From Rhodospirillales bacterium (GTDB lineage: Bacteria > Pseudomonadota > Alphaproteobacteria > Rhodospirillales > Casp-alpha2): a stretch of DNA of 64,000 nucleotides. The DNA lies in the NCBI GenBank assembly GCA_021775095.1, contig JAJFII010000031.1:78831-142830 (forward strand), written 5' to 3'. Below the pieces are notes generated by a model. That model was not told the origin of the DNA, ran no database searches, and was given only the letters and a program-made list of their open reading frames with translations. Positions 18,168-27,886 of this stretch are shown here, piece by piece (position 1 is the first letter of the stretch; every line of letters starts with the position of its first letter). Position numbers and translations under genes: made by a program.

Positions 18168-18583
18168 CGGCAGCGCGGCCTGCAGCCAAGCTTCCTGGTT
18201 TTATAAAAACCATTAACCTCGAGGCTCGAAAAACCCCCGGCACCGAAATGCGCGGGGGCCGGGGTCGTCTGCAACAACAAGCCCCTAGCGATACAAAAAT
18301 ATCGCCATCAGAGAATGCGCGTTCCCGTATTAAAGTTCAAACGATTACCTAATCAGAAAATTGGTTAAAAAATAGACATTTATAAAATTATGATTAATTT
18401 TTAATCATAATTAGAAGTCTTCGTTTGTTGCCTTGTCCAAAATGGCACATGATTATTATCTATAAATACCATAACCAATTGAAAATAAGTCATTTAATTT
18501 ATTTTCAGGCAGTCGCTGCAAAACTGGCCTGTATCTTGAAGTGGACTTCGCACTGCAACAACAAACTCTAGCGGAGTATTTTT
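18168..18583. promoter_or_regulatory. Urea operon upstream region with a 12-bp inverted repeat and a sigma-54-like element
   Basis: No gene is visible between the pncA terminator and urtA. It contains a perfect inverted repeat AATTATGATTAA-TTT-TTAATCATAATT (18386-18412) in an AT-rich block. Nearer the gene, TGGCCTGTATCTTGAA (18525-18540) resembles the -24/-12 sigma-54 consensus TGGCAC-N5-TTGCA but has GA where GC is required. Nitrogen control of urea uptake would make a sigma-54 promoter sensible, but the match is imperfect. The urtA ribosome site is GCGGAG, 8 nt before ATG. Confidence 0.4.
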
Positions 18584-19870
18584 ATGATAAAGACACTTAA
18601 AGTCCTCGCCGGTGCCGGCGCGGTTACGGCCTCCCTGGCCTATGGCACAGCCAGTCACGCCGCAGACACCATTAAAGTGGGCGTTCTGCACTCCTTGTCC
18701 GGAACCATGGCGATCAGTGAAACCACCCTAAAAGATACGGTTTTGATGATGATTGACGACGTCAACAAAAAGGGCGGCTTGCTTGGCAAAAAATTGGAAG
18801 CGGTGGTCGTTGACCCGGCTTCCAACTGGCCCTTGTTTGCGGAAAAAACCCGCGAACTCATCGAAAAAGAAAAAGTTGATGTGATTTTTGGGTGCTGGAC
18901 CTCGGTGTCGCGCAAATCCGTTTTGCCGGTCATTGAAGAGCTCAATGGCATGCTGTTTTATCCGGTTCAATATGAAGGTGAAGAAAGTTCCCGCAACGTC
19001 TTTTATACGGGTGCCGCGCCGAACCAGCAGGCTATACCGGCCGTCGAATACCTGATGGGTGAGGACGGCGGCGAAGCCAAACGGTGGGTTCTGTTGGGTA
19101 CGGATTATGTTTATCCAAGGACCACCAATAAAATATTACGGGCGTTTTTGCATTCCAAAGGTGTCAGCGATGCCGACATCATGGAAAACTACACACCGTT
19201 TGGCCATTCCGATTGGCAGACAATTGTCGCTGACGTTAAAAAGTTTGCGTCCGCCGGCAAAAAAACCGCCGTGGTTTCCACCATCAACGGCGATGCCAAT
19301 GTGCCGTTTTATAAGGAGCTGGGCAATCAGGGCATCAAAGCAGAAGAGATTCCGGTTGTCGCGTTTTCCGTTGGTGAAGAAGAACTTGCCGGACTGGACA
19401 CCAAACCCCTGGTGGGTCATCTGGCGGCCTGGAATTATTTCATGAGTGAAGACTCTCCTGAAAATGCCGCTTTCATTAAAAAATGGCATCGGTTCATTAA
19501 AGATGACAAACGGCCCACCAATGATCCCATGGAAGCAACTTACATTGGTTTTAAAATGTGGAGCCAAGCCGTGCAGCAGGCGGGTACAACCAACATCGAC
19601 GCGGTTCGGCAAGCCATGTACGGCCAGAAAGTTAATAATCTGACGGGCGGTGTCGCTGTCATGAACACCAACCACCATTTATCCAAACCGGTTTTGATTG
19701 GTGAAATACAGGCCGACGGCCAAATTGAAACGGTATCAAAAACCGACGGTTTGGTGGTCGGTGATGCCTGGTCGGATTTCATTCCGGAAAGCAAAAAACT
19801 AACCGCCGACTGGACCTTTCCATGGGTTTGCGGCAACTGCGAAAAACCCGTGCATTTGAGCATGAAGTAA
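18584..19870 (+). CDS. urtA: Urea ABC transporter substrate-binding protein
   Basis: A 428-residue periplasmic protein of the HAAT/Leu-Ile-Val-binding class with a signal peptide (cleavage after SHA near residue 26). The opening IKVGVLHSLSGTMAISE and the FGCWTSVSRKSVLPV, MLFYPVQYEGEESS and PTNDPMEATYIGFKMW segments are characteristic of UrtA. It captures urea for the UrtBC channel and UrtDE ATPases. It heads a contiguous urtABCDE-ureDABCEFG run. A strong hairpin follows its stop codon. Confidence 0.95.
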   Translation: MIKTLKVLAGAGAVTASLAYGTASHAADTIKVGVLHSLSGTMAISETTLKDTVLMMIDDVNKKGGLLGKKLEAVVVDPASNWPLFAEKTRELIEKEKVDVIFGCWTSVSRKSVLPVIEELNGMLFYPVQYEGEESSRNVFYTGAAPNQQAIPAVEYLMGEDGGEAKRWVLLGTDYVYPRTTNKILRAFLHSKGVSDADIMENYTPFGHSDWQTIVADVKKFASAGKKTAVVSTINGDANVPFYKELGNQGIKAEEIPVVAFSVGEEELAGLDTKPLVGHLAAWNYFMSEDSPENAAFIKKWHRFIKDDKRPTNDPMEATYIGFKMWSQAVQQAGTTNIDAVRQAMYGQKVNNLTGGVAVMNTNHHLSKPVLIGEIQADGQIETVSKTDGLVVGDAWSDFIPESKKLTADWTFPWVCGNCEKPVHLSMK

Positions 19871-19880
19871 CTTCCAGCAG

Positions 19881-19917
19881 TGATCGGTCGTGGCAATCGG
19901 CCAACCGCGACCGATCA
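19881..19917 (+). other. Stable hairpin between urtA and urtB
   Basis: Left arm TGATCGGTCGTGG (19881-19893) pairs with CCGCGACCGATCA (19905-19917) over 13 bp with one G-U pair and an 11-nt loop. There is no T-run. Such elements after binding-protein genes can protect the upstream mRNA or reduce read-through, giving more binding protein than permease. Confidence 0.65.
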
Positions 19918-19946
19918 TTCGAGCTCATAAGTCAGGCGCTAAATTT

Positions 19947-21581
19947 ATGAATTTACCTCGTTTTCTCCTGTTTTTTTGGATCGCGATTATTTTAGGTGGG
20001 CTCAGTCCCGCCTTCGCAGATTTGGGTGCGGATACAAATAAATTATCGCTCAAAAGCACAAAAACCAAAATTTTAGCCATCGAAAGACTGGTTGCTTCCG
20101 GTGACGATCAGGCCGTGGCCATTCTGCAAGCCTTTCTTGTAGGCAATCTTTTTGTCCATACCTTGGATAAAACGCCGGTCATCGGCAGGCCATCGCCCGA
20201 GGGATACCATATTAAAAGCGCTGTCAATGGCAGGGATCTGGGCACCGTCAAAAAAACCGCCCTTAAAAAAATTCGAATAAACAACAAACTACGCAAAATT
20301 GTGCGCGGCGCGCTGGGCGGATTAACCCTGCTCAGTCCCGACAGGGACCTGCGTTTAAACGCCGCAAAAAGTGTTTTCAAAAGTCACGATGTCCTTGTCA
20401 TCGTCCTTTTGGAAAAGGCGATTTTAAGAGAAACCGATGATCATGTCCTGGCGGCGATGAAACGTTCGCTGGCGGCCGTGCAGGCGACAAACAGCACACA
20501 AACCGCCGTGCGGCTTTCGGCAATTGAACAATTAGCCGCATATACGGACCAGGACGTTCGTACCGTAATTGCTGAGATCGTCGGCAAAGAACAGACTTCC
20601 GAAGCGGTGGATCCCGTAAATCCGGTCCGCATTGCTGCCGAAAAGGCCCTATCGGGTATCGAAGCCCGGTTGAAAATTTGGGGGTACGTTGCCAGCATCT
20701 TCCAGGGATTGAGTTTAGGCTCCGTGCTGCTGTTGGCGGCAATGGGTCTAGCGATTACCTTCGGTGTCATGGGGGTGATCAACATGGCCCACGGTGAAAT
20801 GGTCATGCTCGGTGCCTATACCACCTATCTTGTCCAGGACCTATTTAAAATCCATTTGGCCGCCTATTTTGATTGGTCAATTTTGCTGGCCATCCCCGCT
20901 GCTTTTGTTGTCGCCGGGGCGACTGGCGTGATTATTGAACGAAGTGTTATCCGGTTTTTATATGGCCGGCCCCTTGAAACCCTGCTGGCGACCTGGGGCC
21001 TTAGTCTGATGCTGCAGCAACTGGTGCGGTCACTTTTTGGCCCGACCAATCAGGAGGTTGTTAATCCATCGTGGATGAGCGGTGCCGTCGAAATTACCGG
21101 CGGCCTGACGCTCACCTACAACCGCATCTGGATTATTGTATTTGCCATCCTGGTTCTTGCTCTGGTTACGTTTTTGATCAAAAAAACATCCTTTGGATTA
21201 CGCATGCGGGCGGTTACCCAAAACCGGGCGATGGCGTCGTCCATGGGCATTCGGACCGGCTGGGTTGACGCCATGACCTTTGGTCTGGGATCGGGTATTG
21301 CCGGCATGGCCGGCGTCGCTCTTTCACAAATCGATAATGTTTCGCCCAATCTGGGTCAGGCCTACATCATCGATAGTTTTATGGTTGTTGTCTTTGGCGG
21401 GGTCGGGAACTTGTGGGGTACGGTTGTTGGTGCCTTGAGTCTGGGCATTGTAAATAAATTTTTGGAACCCCTGTCGGGCGCCGTGCTTGCCAAAATTCTG
21501 ATCCTTATCGCGGTGATCCTGTTTATCCAAAAACGACCCCGTGGGCTGTTTGCCTTAAAGGGCAGGGCGATGGAAGGATGA
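19947..21581 (+). CDS. urtB: Urea ABC transporter permease UrtB
   Basis: A 544-residue membrane protein. A signal peptide ends at AFA near residue 24, a ~200-residue periplasmic domain with HEAT-like helical content follows, then a LivH-type membrane domain from ~235. The latter includes GVMGVINMAHGEMVMLGAY and GTVVGALSLG. The large N-terminal domain distinguishes UrtB from ordinary LivH permeases. The ATG at 19947 places the signal peptide at the N-terminus; the frame extends upstream into the hairpin. It overlaps urtC by 4 nt. Confidence 0.95.
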   Translation: MNLPRFLLFFWIAIILGGLSPAFADLGADTNKLSLKSTKTKILAIERLVASGDDQAVAILQAFLVGNLFVHTLDKTPVIGRPSPEGYHIKSAVNGRDLGTVKKTALKKIRINNKLRKIVRGALGGLTLLSPDRDLRLNAAKSVFKSHDVLVIVLLEKAILRETDDHVLAAMKRSLAAVQATNSTQTAVRLSAIEQLAAYTDQDVRTVIAEIVGKEQTSEAVDPVNPVRIAAEKALSGIEARLKIWGYVASIFQGLSLGSVLLLAAMGLAITFGVMGVINMAHGEMVMLGAYTTYLVQDLFKIHLAAYFDWSILLAIPAAFVVAGATGVIIERSVIRFLYGRPLETLLATWGLSLMLQQLVRSLFGPTNQEVVNPSWMSGAVEITGGLTLTYNRIWIIVFAILVLALVTFLIKKTSFGLRMRAVTQNRAMASSMGIRTGWVDAMTFGLGSGIAGMAGVALSQIDNVSPNLGQAYIIDSFMVVVFGGVGNLWGTVVGALSLGIVNKFLEPLSGAVLAKILILIAVILFIQKRPRGLFALKGRAMEG

Positions 21582-22741
21582 CTGTCATGAACAAAGAATT
21601 CGCCGGCCCCTTGACCGCCCTAATTACCGCCAGCCGTGGTGCGACGATTACCGTTGGCCTGTTGCTCATCGTTGCATTCCTGGTGCCGGTGGCAAATCTA
21701 TTGGTACCGGAAACGTCGGTTTTCCATGTCCCCAATTACGCGGTTAGTTTGCTTGGCAAATACCTGTGTTTTGCTCTTTTGGCCATGAGTGTCGATTTGA
21801 TCTGGGGTTTCTGCGGCATTTTGAGCCTCGGTCATGGGGCATTTTTTGCCCTGGGTGGATACGCCATGGGCATGTACCTGATGCGTCAAATCGGCGATCG
21901 CGGAGTCTACGGGAATGCCCATATGCCGGACTTTATGGTATTTTTGGATTGGCACCAGTTGCCCTGGTACTGGTATGGTTTTGAATCTTTTGCGTTTGCC
22001 ATCCTTATGGTTGCTGTGGTTCCCGGGGCGCTGGCCTTTGTCTTCGGGTGGTTGGCTTTTCGCGCTCGTGTAACCGGCGTGTATTTTTCAATCATCTCGC
22101 AAGCCATGACCTTTGCCTTGTTACTTGCTTTTTTCAGAAACGATATGGGGTTTGGCGGAAACAATGGCCTGACTGATTTTAAGGAGATTTTGGGTTTCGA
22201 TTTAAAATCCAACGTGGTTCGGGCAACGCTTTTTTTCTGTTCAGCCCTTTCCGTGCTGGCGGGATATCTGTTGTGCCGGTTTATCGTCACGTCGAAATTC
22301 GGGCGGTTACTCGTGGCCGTACGTGATGCCGAAAACCGAACCCGGTTTTTGGGATACCGAGTTGAGTATTATAAACTGCTGGTGTTTACCGTATCGGCCG
22401 TACTGGCGGGGATCGCCGGGTCCTTATATGTGCCACAGGTCGGAATCATAAACCCGGGTGAGTTTTCACCAGCAAATTCCATCGAAATTGTCATCTGGGT
22501 CGCCGTCGGCGGCCGCGGCTACTTGCATGGTGCGATCCTGGGAGCGGTGGTTGTCAATTACGCCAAGACCTATTTCACGGGTGCCTTGCCGGAGGTTTGG
22601 CTGTTTATGTTGGGTGGATTGTTCATTGCAACCACCTTGTTTCTGCCCCAGGGGATCGTCGGTCTGATGGCGAAAATCAAAAAGCCGGTGTTCGTTACCA
22701 AAACCCCAAAGGCCGCCCTAACGCTGGGTGTGGGCGATTAA
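21578..22741 (+). CDS. urtC: Urea ABC transporter permease UrtC
   Basis: A 387-residue LivM-type permease with about ten hydrophobic segments. The segments DLIWGFCGILSLGHGAFFALGGYAMGMYLM and AVGGRGYLHGAILGAVVVN are hallmarks of UrtC. The ATG at 21578 overlaps the urtB stop codon (ATGA); a second ATG at 21587 is possible. It forms the inner-membrane urea channel with UrtB. Confidence 0.95.
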   Translation: MTVMNKEFAGPLTALITASRGATITVGLLLIVAFLVPVANLLVPETSVFHVPNYAVSLLGKYLCFALLAMSVDLIWGFCGILSLGHGAFFALGGYAMGMYLMRQIGDRGVYGNAHMPDFMVFLDWHQLPWYWYGFESFAFAILMVAVVPGALAFVFGWLAFRARVTGVYFSIISQAMTFALLLAFFRNDMGFGGNNGLTDFKEILGFDLKSNVVRATLFFCSALSVLAGYLLCRFIVTSKFGRLLVAVRDAENRTRFLGYRVEYYKLLVFTVSAVLAGIAGSLYVPQVGIINPGEFSPANSIEIVIWVAVGGRGYLHGAILGAVVVNYAKTYFTGALPEVWLFMLGGLFIATTLFLPQGIVGLMAKIKKPVFVTKTPKAALTLGVGD

Positions 22742-22757
22742 AATGAGGGAACCTCAA

Positions 22758-23513
22758 ATGGAAACGGTAGCTCCCGGCGATACAATCTTGTATTTGGATG
22801 GTGTGTCCGTCAGTTTCGACGGATTTAAGGCCCTCAACGGATTGAGCTTTTTTGTTGAACAAGGCGAGTTGCGAGCCATCATTGGGCCTAACGGTGCCGG
22901 AAAAACTACGATGATGGACGTCATAACCGGCAAAACACAACCCGACGAAGGCATGGTTTTATTCAAAACCCATACGGATTTAACCCGGCTCGACGAAACT
23001 CGGATTGCTAATCTGGGCATCGGCCGCAAATTTCAAAAACCCACGGTGTTTGAAAATCACACGGTGTTTGAAAACCTGGAACTGGCACTGGCCGGAGATC
23101 GGCGGGCGTTCATCACCCTGTTCGCGCGATTATCAGATGAAGATTTGGATCGTATAACCGAAGTTCTTAAGATTATCGGATTATCGAATAGGGCGAAGCG
23201 AAAGGCCAGGGCGCTTTCCCATGGTCAAAAACAGTGGCTCGAAATTGGTATGTTGCTTATGCAGGACCCGGAACTGCTGTTGGTTGATGAACCGGCTGCC
23301 GGTATGACGGATGCGGAAACCGAGCAAACGGCGGATATGTTAAAGGCCATTGCCAAAAGCCACACGGTCGTAGTTGTTGAACACGACATGGATTTTGTTC
23401 GCGCCCTGGAAAGCCGGGTAACAGTCCTGCACGAAGGAAGTGTTCTGGCGGAAGGGTCCCTGGATACGGTGCAGAACAACGAACGGGTTATTGAGGTATA
23501 TTTGGGGCGCTGA
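22758..23513 (+). CDS. urtD: Urea ABC transporter ATP-binding protein UrtD
   Basis: A 251-residue LivG-type ATPase. Walker A GPNGAGKTT is at 43-51, directly followed by MMDVITGKTQPDEG, a UrtD trademark. The signature reads LSHGQKQWLEIGMLL, Walker B LLLVDEPAAGMT, and the switch His is VVEHDMDFV. The ATG at 22758 has GAGGGA 7 nt upstream; an earlier ATG at 22743 lacks a good site. It works with UrtE to power urea import. Confidence 0.94.
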   Translation: METVAPGDTILYLDGVSVSFDGFKALNGLSFFVEQGELRAIIGPNGAGKTTMMDVITGKTQPDEGMVLFKTHTDLTRLDETRIANLGIGRKFQKPTVFENHTVFENLELALAGDRRAFITLFARLSDEDLDRITEVLKIIGLSNRAKRKARALSHGQKQWLEIGMLLMQDPELLLVDEPAAGMTDAETEQTADMLKAIAKSHTVVVVEHDMDFVRALESRVTVLHEGSVLAEGSLDTVQNNERVIEVYLGR

Positions 23514-23515
23514 TC

Positions 23516-24211
23516 ATGTTAAAAGTTGAGAACCTTGATGTGTATTACGGGGCCAGCCAGGCGTTGAAAAAAGTCAACCTGATCGCCGACAAGACCGGCG
23601 TCACCTGTGTTTTGGGGCGCAATGGGGTCGGAAAAACCAGCCTGCTAAAGGCCATTGCCGGTCAACAGTCCGTAAGTGCCGGCACGATTGAATGGGAAGG
23701 CGTTGAAATTACCGGGATGGTGGCCCATGCCCGCGCTTCGCGTGGTGTTGCCTACGTGCCCCAGGGCCGTGAAATCTTCCCGCTGTTAACCGTTTACGAG
23801 AACCTCTGCACAGGGTTTGCATGCCTGAAACGAAGCGAGAGAAAAATATCATCCGACATATTTGAACTGTTTCCGGTACTCAAGGATATGTTAAACCGCC
23901 GGGGCGGTGACCTATCCGGCGGTCAGCAACAACAGTTGGCGATTGCCCGGGCCCTGGTGACCCAGCCCCGTCTGTTAATCCTGGACGAACCCACCGAAGG
24001 CATTCAACCGTCGATCATTAAAGACATTGGCCAGATTATCAGCCAACTCGCCAACCGGCGAAATATGGCCATCTTGCTGGTTGAACAGTACTTTGAATTT
24101 GCCCGCGATCTGGCGGATACCTATGCGGTAATGGACCGGGGCGAGATCGTCCTGTCGGGGCGCAGTGATGAAATGGTGGAACAGGATGTGCGCAGGTTCA
24201 TTACCGTCTAA
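23516..24211 (+). CDS. urtE: Urea ABC transporter ATP-binding protein UrtE
   Basis: A 231-residue LivF-type ATPase. Walker A GRNGVGKTS is at 34-42, the typical GVAYVPQGREIFPLLTVYENL block follows, then signature LSGGQQQQLAIARALV, Walker B LILDEPTEGIQPSII and switch VEQYFEFA. It begins 2 nt after urtD. It closes the five-gene importer and is followed 13 nt later by ureD. Confidence 0.95.
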   Translation: MLKVENLDVYYGASQALKKVNLIADKTGVTCVLGRNGVGKTSLLKAIAGQQSVSAGTIEWEGVEITGMVAHARASRGVAYVPQGREIFPLLTVYENLCTGFACLKRSERKISSDIFELFPVLKDMLNRRGGDLSGGQQQQLAIARALVTQPRLLILDEPTEGIQPSIIKDIGQIISQLANRRNMAILLVEQYFEFARDLADTYAVMDRGEIVLSGRSDEMVEQDVRRFITV

Positions 24212-24224
24212 GGGCCTGGTACCG

Positions 24225-25058
24225 GTGACGACGGGTAAGGTGAAAGTTGAAGGGGGAGCGGCCGTTCGTTTTGCCATGGACGGTGCCAGGACAGTTCTTA
24301 AGGAGCTCTATCAGCAGGACCCGATTAGACTCCTCTTCCCCAACAATCCGCCTGGCGAATTGACCATTGGCATCCTTACGACGACCTCCGGCGGTTTGGT
24401 TGGGGGAGATAAAATCAACATCGATGTGGTGGCGGAAGCCAATACCCAAGCCATGGTCATGGCCCAAGCTGCGGAAAAAATTTACCGATCCACGGGCGAT
24501 AGCTGTTTGATTGATATTTCAATTACCGCCGGGCAGGATGCCTGGTTCGAGTGGTTGCCGCAGGAAACCATCCTTCACCAAGGCGCGCGCATGCGGCGCA
24601 CGACGCGCTTGAAACTGACCACCAGTGCCCGCATCTTGGCGGGCGAGTTTTTGGTGTTCGGGCGGCACGCCATGGGCGAGAAAATGACGGAAGGTTTTGT
24701 CCGCGATTGTTGGGAAGTCTCCGTTGACGGTCGGCTGACATGGGCCGATGCCTTTCACATGGAAGGCGCCGTAAACGAGATCATCGATCATCCCGCCGGT
24801 CTGAACGGCGCAACCGGCATGGCAAATATCGTTTATGGGGGGATCGACGCGGCGCAGCACTTGGATCTCGCCAGGTGTATACTTGGCGAAAAAGATCAAG
24901 TGCGGTCAGCGGCAACCGTGGTCAACAATATATTGCTGGTTCGCTGGATCGGCTCAGACGTTTTTGCATTAAGACAATCGTTCGCAGATTTTTGGACCAA
25001 ATTTCGCAAACAGGTTGGCGGGCAGCCGCAACGATTGCCGAGACTATGGGATATTTGA
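24225..25058 (+). CDS. ureD: Urease accessory protein UreD
   Basis: A ~277-residue urease chaperone that with UreF and UreG loads nickel into apo-urease. Recognisable UreD segments are [12 protein letters not shown] (family GGVVGGD), [25 protein letters not shown] and [13 protein letters not shown]. No ATG fits; GTG 24225, with AAGGG about 10 nt upstream, gives the usual length, while an ATG at 24165 would overlap urtE by 47 nt. The stop codon lies within the ureA ribosome site. Confidence 0.9.
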   Translation: MTTGKVKVEGGAAVRFAMDGARTVLKELYQQDPIRLLFPNNPPGELTIGILTTTSGGLVGGDKINIDVVAEANTQAMVMAQAAEKIYRSTGDSCLIDISITAGQDAWFEWLPQETILHQGARMRRTTRLKLTTSARILAGEFLVFGRHAMGEKMTEGFVRDCWEVSVDGRLTWADAFHMEGAVNEIIDHPAGLNGATGMANIVYGGIDAAQHLDLARCILGEKDQVRSAATVVNNILLVRWIGSDVFALRQSFADFWTKFRKQVGGQPQRLPRLWDI

Positions 25059-25069
25059 GGAGAAAAAAA

Positions 25070-25372
25070 TTGAATTTATCACCCAGGGAAAAAGACAAAC
25101 TGCTGATCGCTATGGCCGCAGAAATTGCCCGCAAAAGATTGGCGCGCGGCGTCAAGCTGAATTACCCGGAAGCCATAGCTCTGATCTCGGATTTTGTGGT
25201 TGAGGGCGCGCGCGACGGGACCAGTGTCGCCGAACTGATGCGTGATGGGGCGACCGTGATCTCAAAAAAGCAGGTGATGGAGGGGATTTCTGAAATGATC
25301 TGTGACATCCAGGTCGAAGCCACTTTTCCTGATGGAACCAAACTGGTCACCGTCCATAATCCGATTCGATAG
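25070..25372 (+). CDS. ureA: Urease gamma subunit
   Basis: A 100-residue gamma subunit, exactly the family length. [51 protein letters not shown] and [14 protein letters not shown] are conserved family blocks. Start is an unusual TTG at 25070, supported by GAGGAG at 25057-25062 and by homology from the first residues. It forms the (UreABC)3 apoenzyme with ureB and ureC. Confidence 0.95.
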   Translation: MNLSPREKDKLLIAMAAEIARKRLARGVKLNYPEAIALISDFVVEGARDGTSVAELMRDGATVISKKQVMEGISEMICDIQVEATFPDGTKLVTVHNPIR

Positions 25373-25386
25373 GGGAGCCGTACGAA

Positions 25387-25713
25387 ATGATCCCAGGTGA
25401 AACATTTATCCAGGCCGGTGAAATCACCCTTAATGCCGGGCGCGAAACACTAAAAGTTCGTATCGCCAATACGGGAGACCGGCCGGTCCAGGTCGGTTCC
25501 CACTATCATTTTTATGAAACCAATGACGCCTTGTCCTTCGAACGGGCACCGACCAAAGGTTACCGACTGGATATTCCGGCAGGAACGGCCGTTCGATTTG
25601 AACCGGGCCAGGACCGTGAGGTGACGCTGGTGCGGTTTGCTGGCAGTGAAATGATTATCGGATTCAACGGATGCGTCAGCGGTGGAATGGCAGAAAACAG
25701 AGGTGGCGCTTAA
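25387..25713 (+). CDS. ureB: Urease beta subunit
   Basis: A 108-residue beta subunit. It opens MIPGE, and [32 protein letters not shown] and GFNGCVSG are all typical. AGGGGAG lies about 9 nt upstream of the ATG. It is 14 nt after ureA and 2 nt before ureC, as in most urease operons. Confidence 0.95.
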   Translation: MIPGETFIQAGEITLNAGRETLKVRIANTGDRPVQVGSHYHFYETNDALSFERAPTKGYRLDIPAGTAVRFEPGQDREVTLVRFAGSEMIIGFNGCVSGGMAENRGGA

Positions 25714-25715
25714 TC

Positions 25716-27425
25716 ATGGCTTACAAAATTGATCGTTCTGCCTACGCCGACATGTTCGGTCCAACTGCCGGCGACAGGGTCCGGCTTGCCGATACGGAGT
25801 TGATTATCGAGGTCGAATCCGATCTTACGACCTATGGCGACGAAGTGAAGTTCGGCGGCGGCAAGGTCATTCGTGACGGCATGGGCCAATCGCAAATATC
25901 GCGCGCCGACGGGGCGGTTGATACGGTAATTACCAACGCCTTAATCGTCGATTACAGCGGGATCATCAAAGCAGACATAGGCATTAAAGACGGTCGTATT
26001 GCGGCCATTGGCAAGGCGGGTAATCCGGACGTTCAAGCGAACGTAGATATTGTCATCGGCCCGGGTACGGAAGCCATTGCCGGCGAGGGCCGGATTGTCA
26101 CGACCGGCGGTATCGACGCTCACATCCACTGGATATCCCCGCAACAAATCGACGATGCCCTTTATTCAGGCATTACCACAATGTTAGGCGGCGGTACCGG
26201 ACCGGCGGAGGGAACCAATGCGACGACCTGCACGCCCGGCCCCTGGCATATTGGGCGGATGTTACAGGCCGCCGAAGGGCTGCCCATGAATTTGGGGTTT
26301 TTTGGCAAGGGCAATAGTTCAGATCCCAGGGGCCTGATCGAACAGGTAGAGGCCGGGGTTTGTGGTTTGAAGTTACATGAGGACTGGGGGACGACCCCAT
26401 CCGCCATTGATATCTGCCTGAGTGTCGCCGAGGACATGGATGTGGCAGTTGCCATTCATACCGATACCCTCAACGAATCCGGATTTGTTGAAAATACAAC
26501 AGCCGCTTTTAAGAACCGCACGATTCATGCCTTCCACACGGAAGGTGCCGGTGGCGGCCATGCGCCGGATATCATCAAACTCTGTGGCCAATTGAACGTG
26601 CTTCCGTCGTCAACCAACCCGACGAGACCGTTCACCATAAACACCGTCGACGAACATCTTGATATGTTGATGGTGTGCCATCACCTGGATTCCAAAATAC
26701 CCGAAGACGTGGCTTTTGCCGAAAGCCGCATACGAAGAGAAACCATCGCGGCGGAAGACATTCTCCATGATTTAGGGGCATTTTCGATGATTGCTTCGGA
26801 CAGTCAGGCCATGGGCCGAGTCGGTGAAGTGATAATCCGAACATGGCAAACCGCCGATAAAATGAAAAAACAACGGGGGCCATTGCCGGAGGAAACCGGC
26901 GACAACGACAATTTCAGGGTTAAACGGTATATCGCCAAATATACCATTAATCCGGCCCTGGCCCATGGCATTTCCCATGAAGTGGGTTCCCTTGAAGTCG
27001 GCAAGTTGGCCGATTTGGTTTTGTGGAAACCGATGTTTTTTGGCGTTAAACCGGATCTTGTTGTTAAATGCGGAACCATAATAGCGGCCGCAATGGGGGA
27101 TCCCAATGCATCGATCCCAACCCCCCAACCCGTCCACTACCGTCCGATGTTTGGTGCCTTTGGAAAATCGTTAACCCATAGTTCCGTGACTTTTGTATCG
27201 CAAACCGGATATGACCAGGGCATGGCCGACCTGTTGGGATTAGAAAAGACATTGTCGCCGGTTATCGGGACACGAACAGTCACAAAAACCGACATGGCCT
27301 TAAACGACTACACACCTCTTATGGAGGTCGATCCGGAAACCTACGAAGTTCGGGCGGATGGCCAACTGCTGACCTGTGAGCCGGCCAGCGAGGTGCCGAT
27401 GGCCCAACGGTATTTTTTATTCTGA
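25716..27425 (+). CDS. ureC: Urease alpha (catalytic) subunit
   Basis: A 569-residue nickel amidohydrolase that hydrolyses urea to ammonia and carbamate. The full active site can be placed: His136 and His138 (DAHIHW), the carbamylated lysine Lys219 (GLKLHEDWG), His248 (AIHTDTLNE), His274, the flap Cys321-His322 and Asp362 (SDSQAMGR). The ATG at 25716 gives the standard N-terminus; the frame opens 45 nt earlier inside ureB. The stop codon overlaps the ureE start (TGATG). Confidence 0.97.
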   Translation: MAYKIDRSAYADMFGPTAGDRVRLADTELIIEVESDLTTYGDEVKFGGGKVIRDGMGQSQISRADGAVDTVITNALIVDYSGIIKADIGIKDGRIAAIGKAGNPDVQANVDIVIGPGTEAIAGEGRIVTTGGIDAHIHWISPQQIDDALYSGITTMLGGGTGPAEGTNATTCTPGPWHIGRMLQAAEGLPMNLGFFGKGNSSDPRGLIEQVEAGVCGLKLHEDWGTTPSAIDICLSVAEDMDVAVAIHTDTLNESGFVENTTAAFKNRTIHAFHTEGAGGGHAPDIIKLCGQLNVLPSSTNPTRPFTINTVDEHLDMLMVCHHLDSKIPEDVAFAESRIRRETIAAEDILHDLGAFSMIASDSQAMGRVGEVIIRTWQTADKMKKQRGPLPEETGDNDNFRVKRYIAKYTINPALAHGISHEVGSLEVGKLADLVLWKPMFFGVKPDLVVKCGTIIAAAMGDPNASIPTPQPVHYRPMFGAFGKSLTHSSVTFVSQTGYDQGMADLLGLEKTLSPVIGTRTVTKTDMALNDYTPLMEVDPETYEVRADGQLLTCEPASEVPMAQRYFLF

Positions 27426-27886
27426 TGCGCAGGGCCATAAAACGCATCGGGCAGGGCACATGGCTTTTGCAGGATCAGGTCGGCACCGTAACCCTTTGCT
27501 TTGACGACCGTCATCGCCGGCGGATTCGATTGACCGACGATATGGGGGAGGCCTTTTTGCTTGATTTGCCGGAAGCCGAATATATGAACCACGGCGATGG
27601 GCTTGAGTTGTTGGCGGGCGGCGTTATCCAGGTTCTGGCCGCCGACGAAGCGGTGGTAGATATTATGTGTAAGGATGCGGCCCACGCCGCTAAAGTCGCC
27701 TGGCATATTGGCAATCGCCATGTTCCCTTGCAGGTTTTGGAAAACGGCGGCTTGCGCATTCGAAAGGATCACGTTCTTGCGGATATGGTGCGTCGTCTCG
27801 GCGCCGCCGTTGAGGACCGGAAGGCGGCATTCTCTCCCGAACCCGGTGCCTACACCGCTGGCGGGCACGGTGCCCATGACCATTAA
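27425..27886 (+). CDS. ureE: Urease accessory protein UreE
   Basis: A 153-residue nickel metallochaperone. The N-terminal domain (~1-70) contains LCFDDRHRRRIRLTDDMG, and the metal-binding domain has AWHIGNRHVPLQV, with the conserved His of GNRH. The C-terminus ends GGHGAHDH, a short histidine tail rather than a long poly-His. It overlaps ureC by 1 nt and ureF by 11 nt. Confidence 0.93.
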   Translation: MRRAIKRIGQGTWLLQDQVGTVTLCFDDRHRRRIRLTDDMGEAFLLDLPEAEYMNHGDGLELLAGGVIQVLAADEAVVDIMCKDAAHAAKVAWHIGNRHVPLQVLENGGLRIRKDHVLADMVRRLGAAVEDRKAAFSPEPGAYTAGGHGAHDH

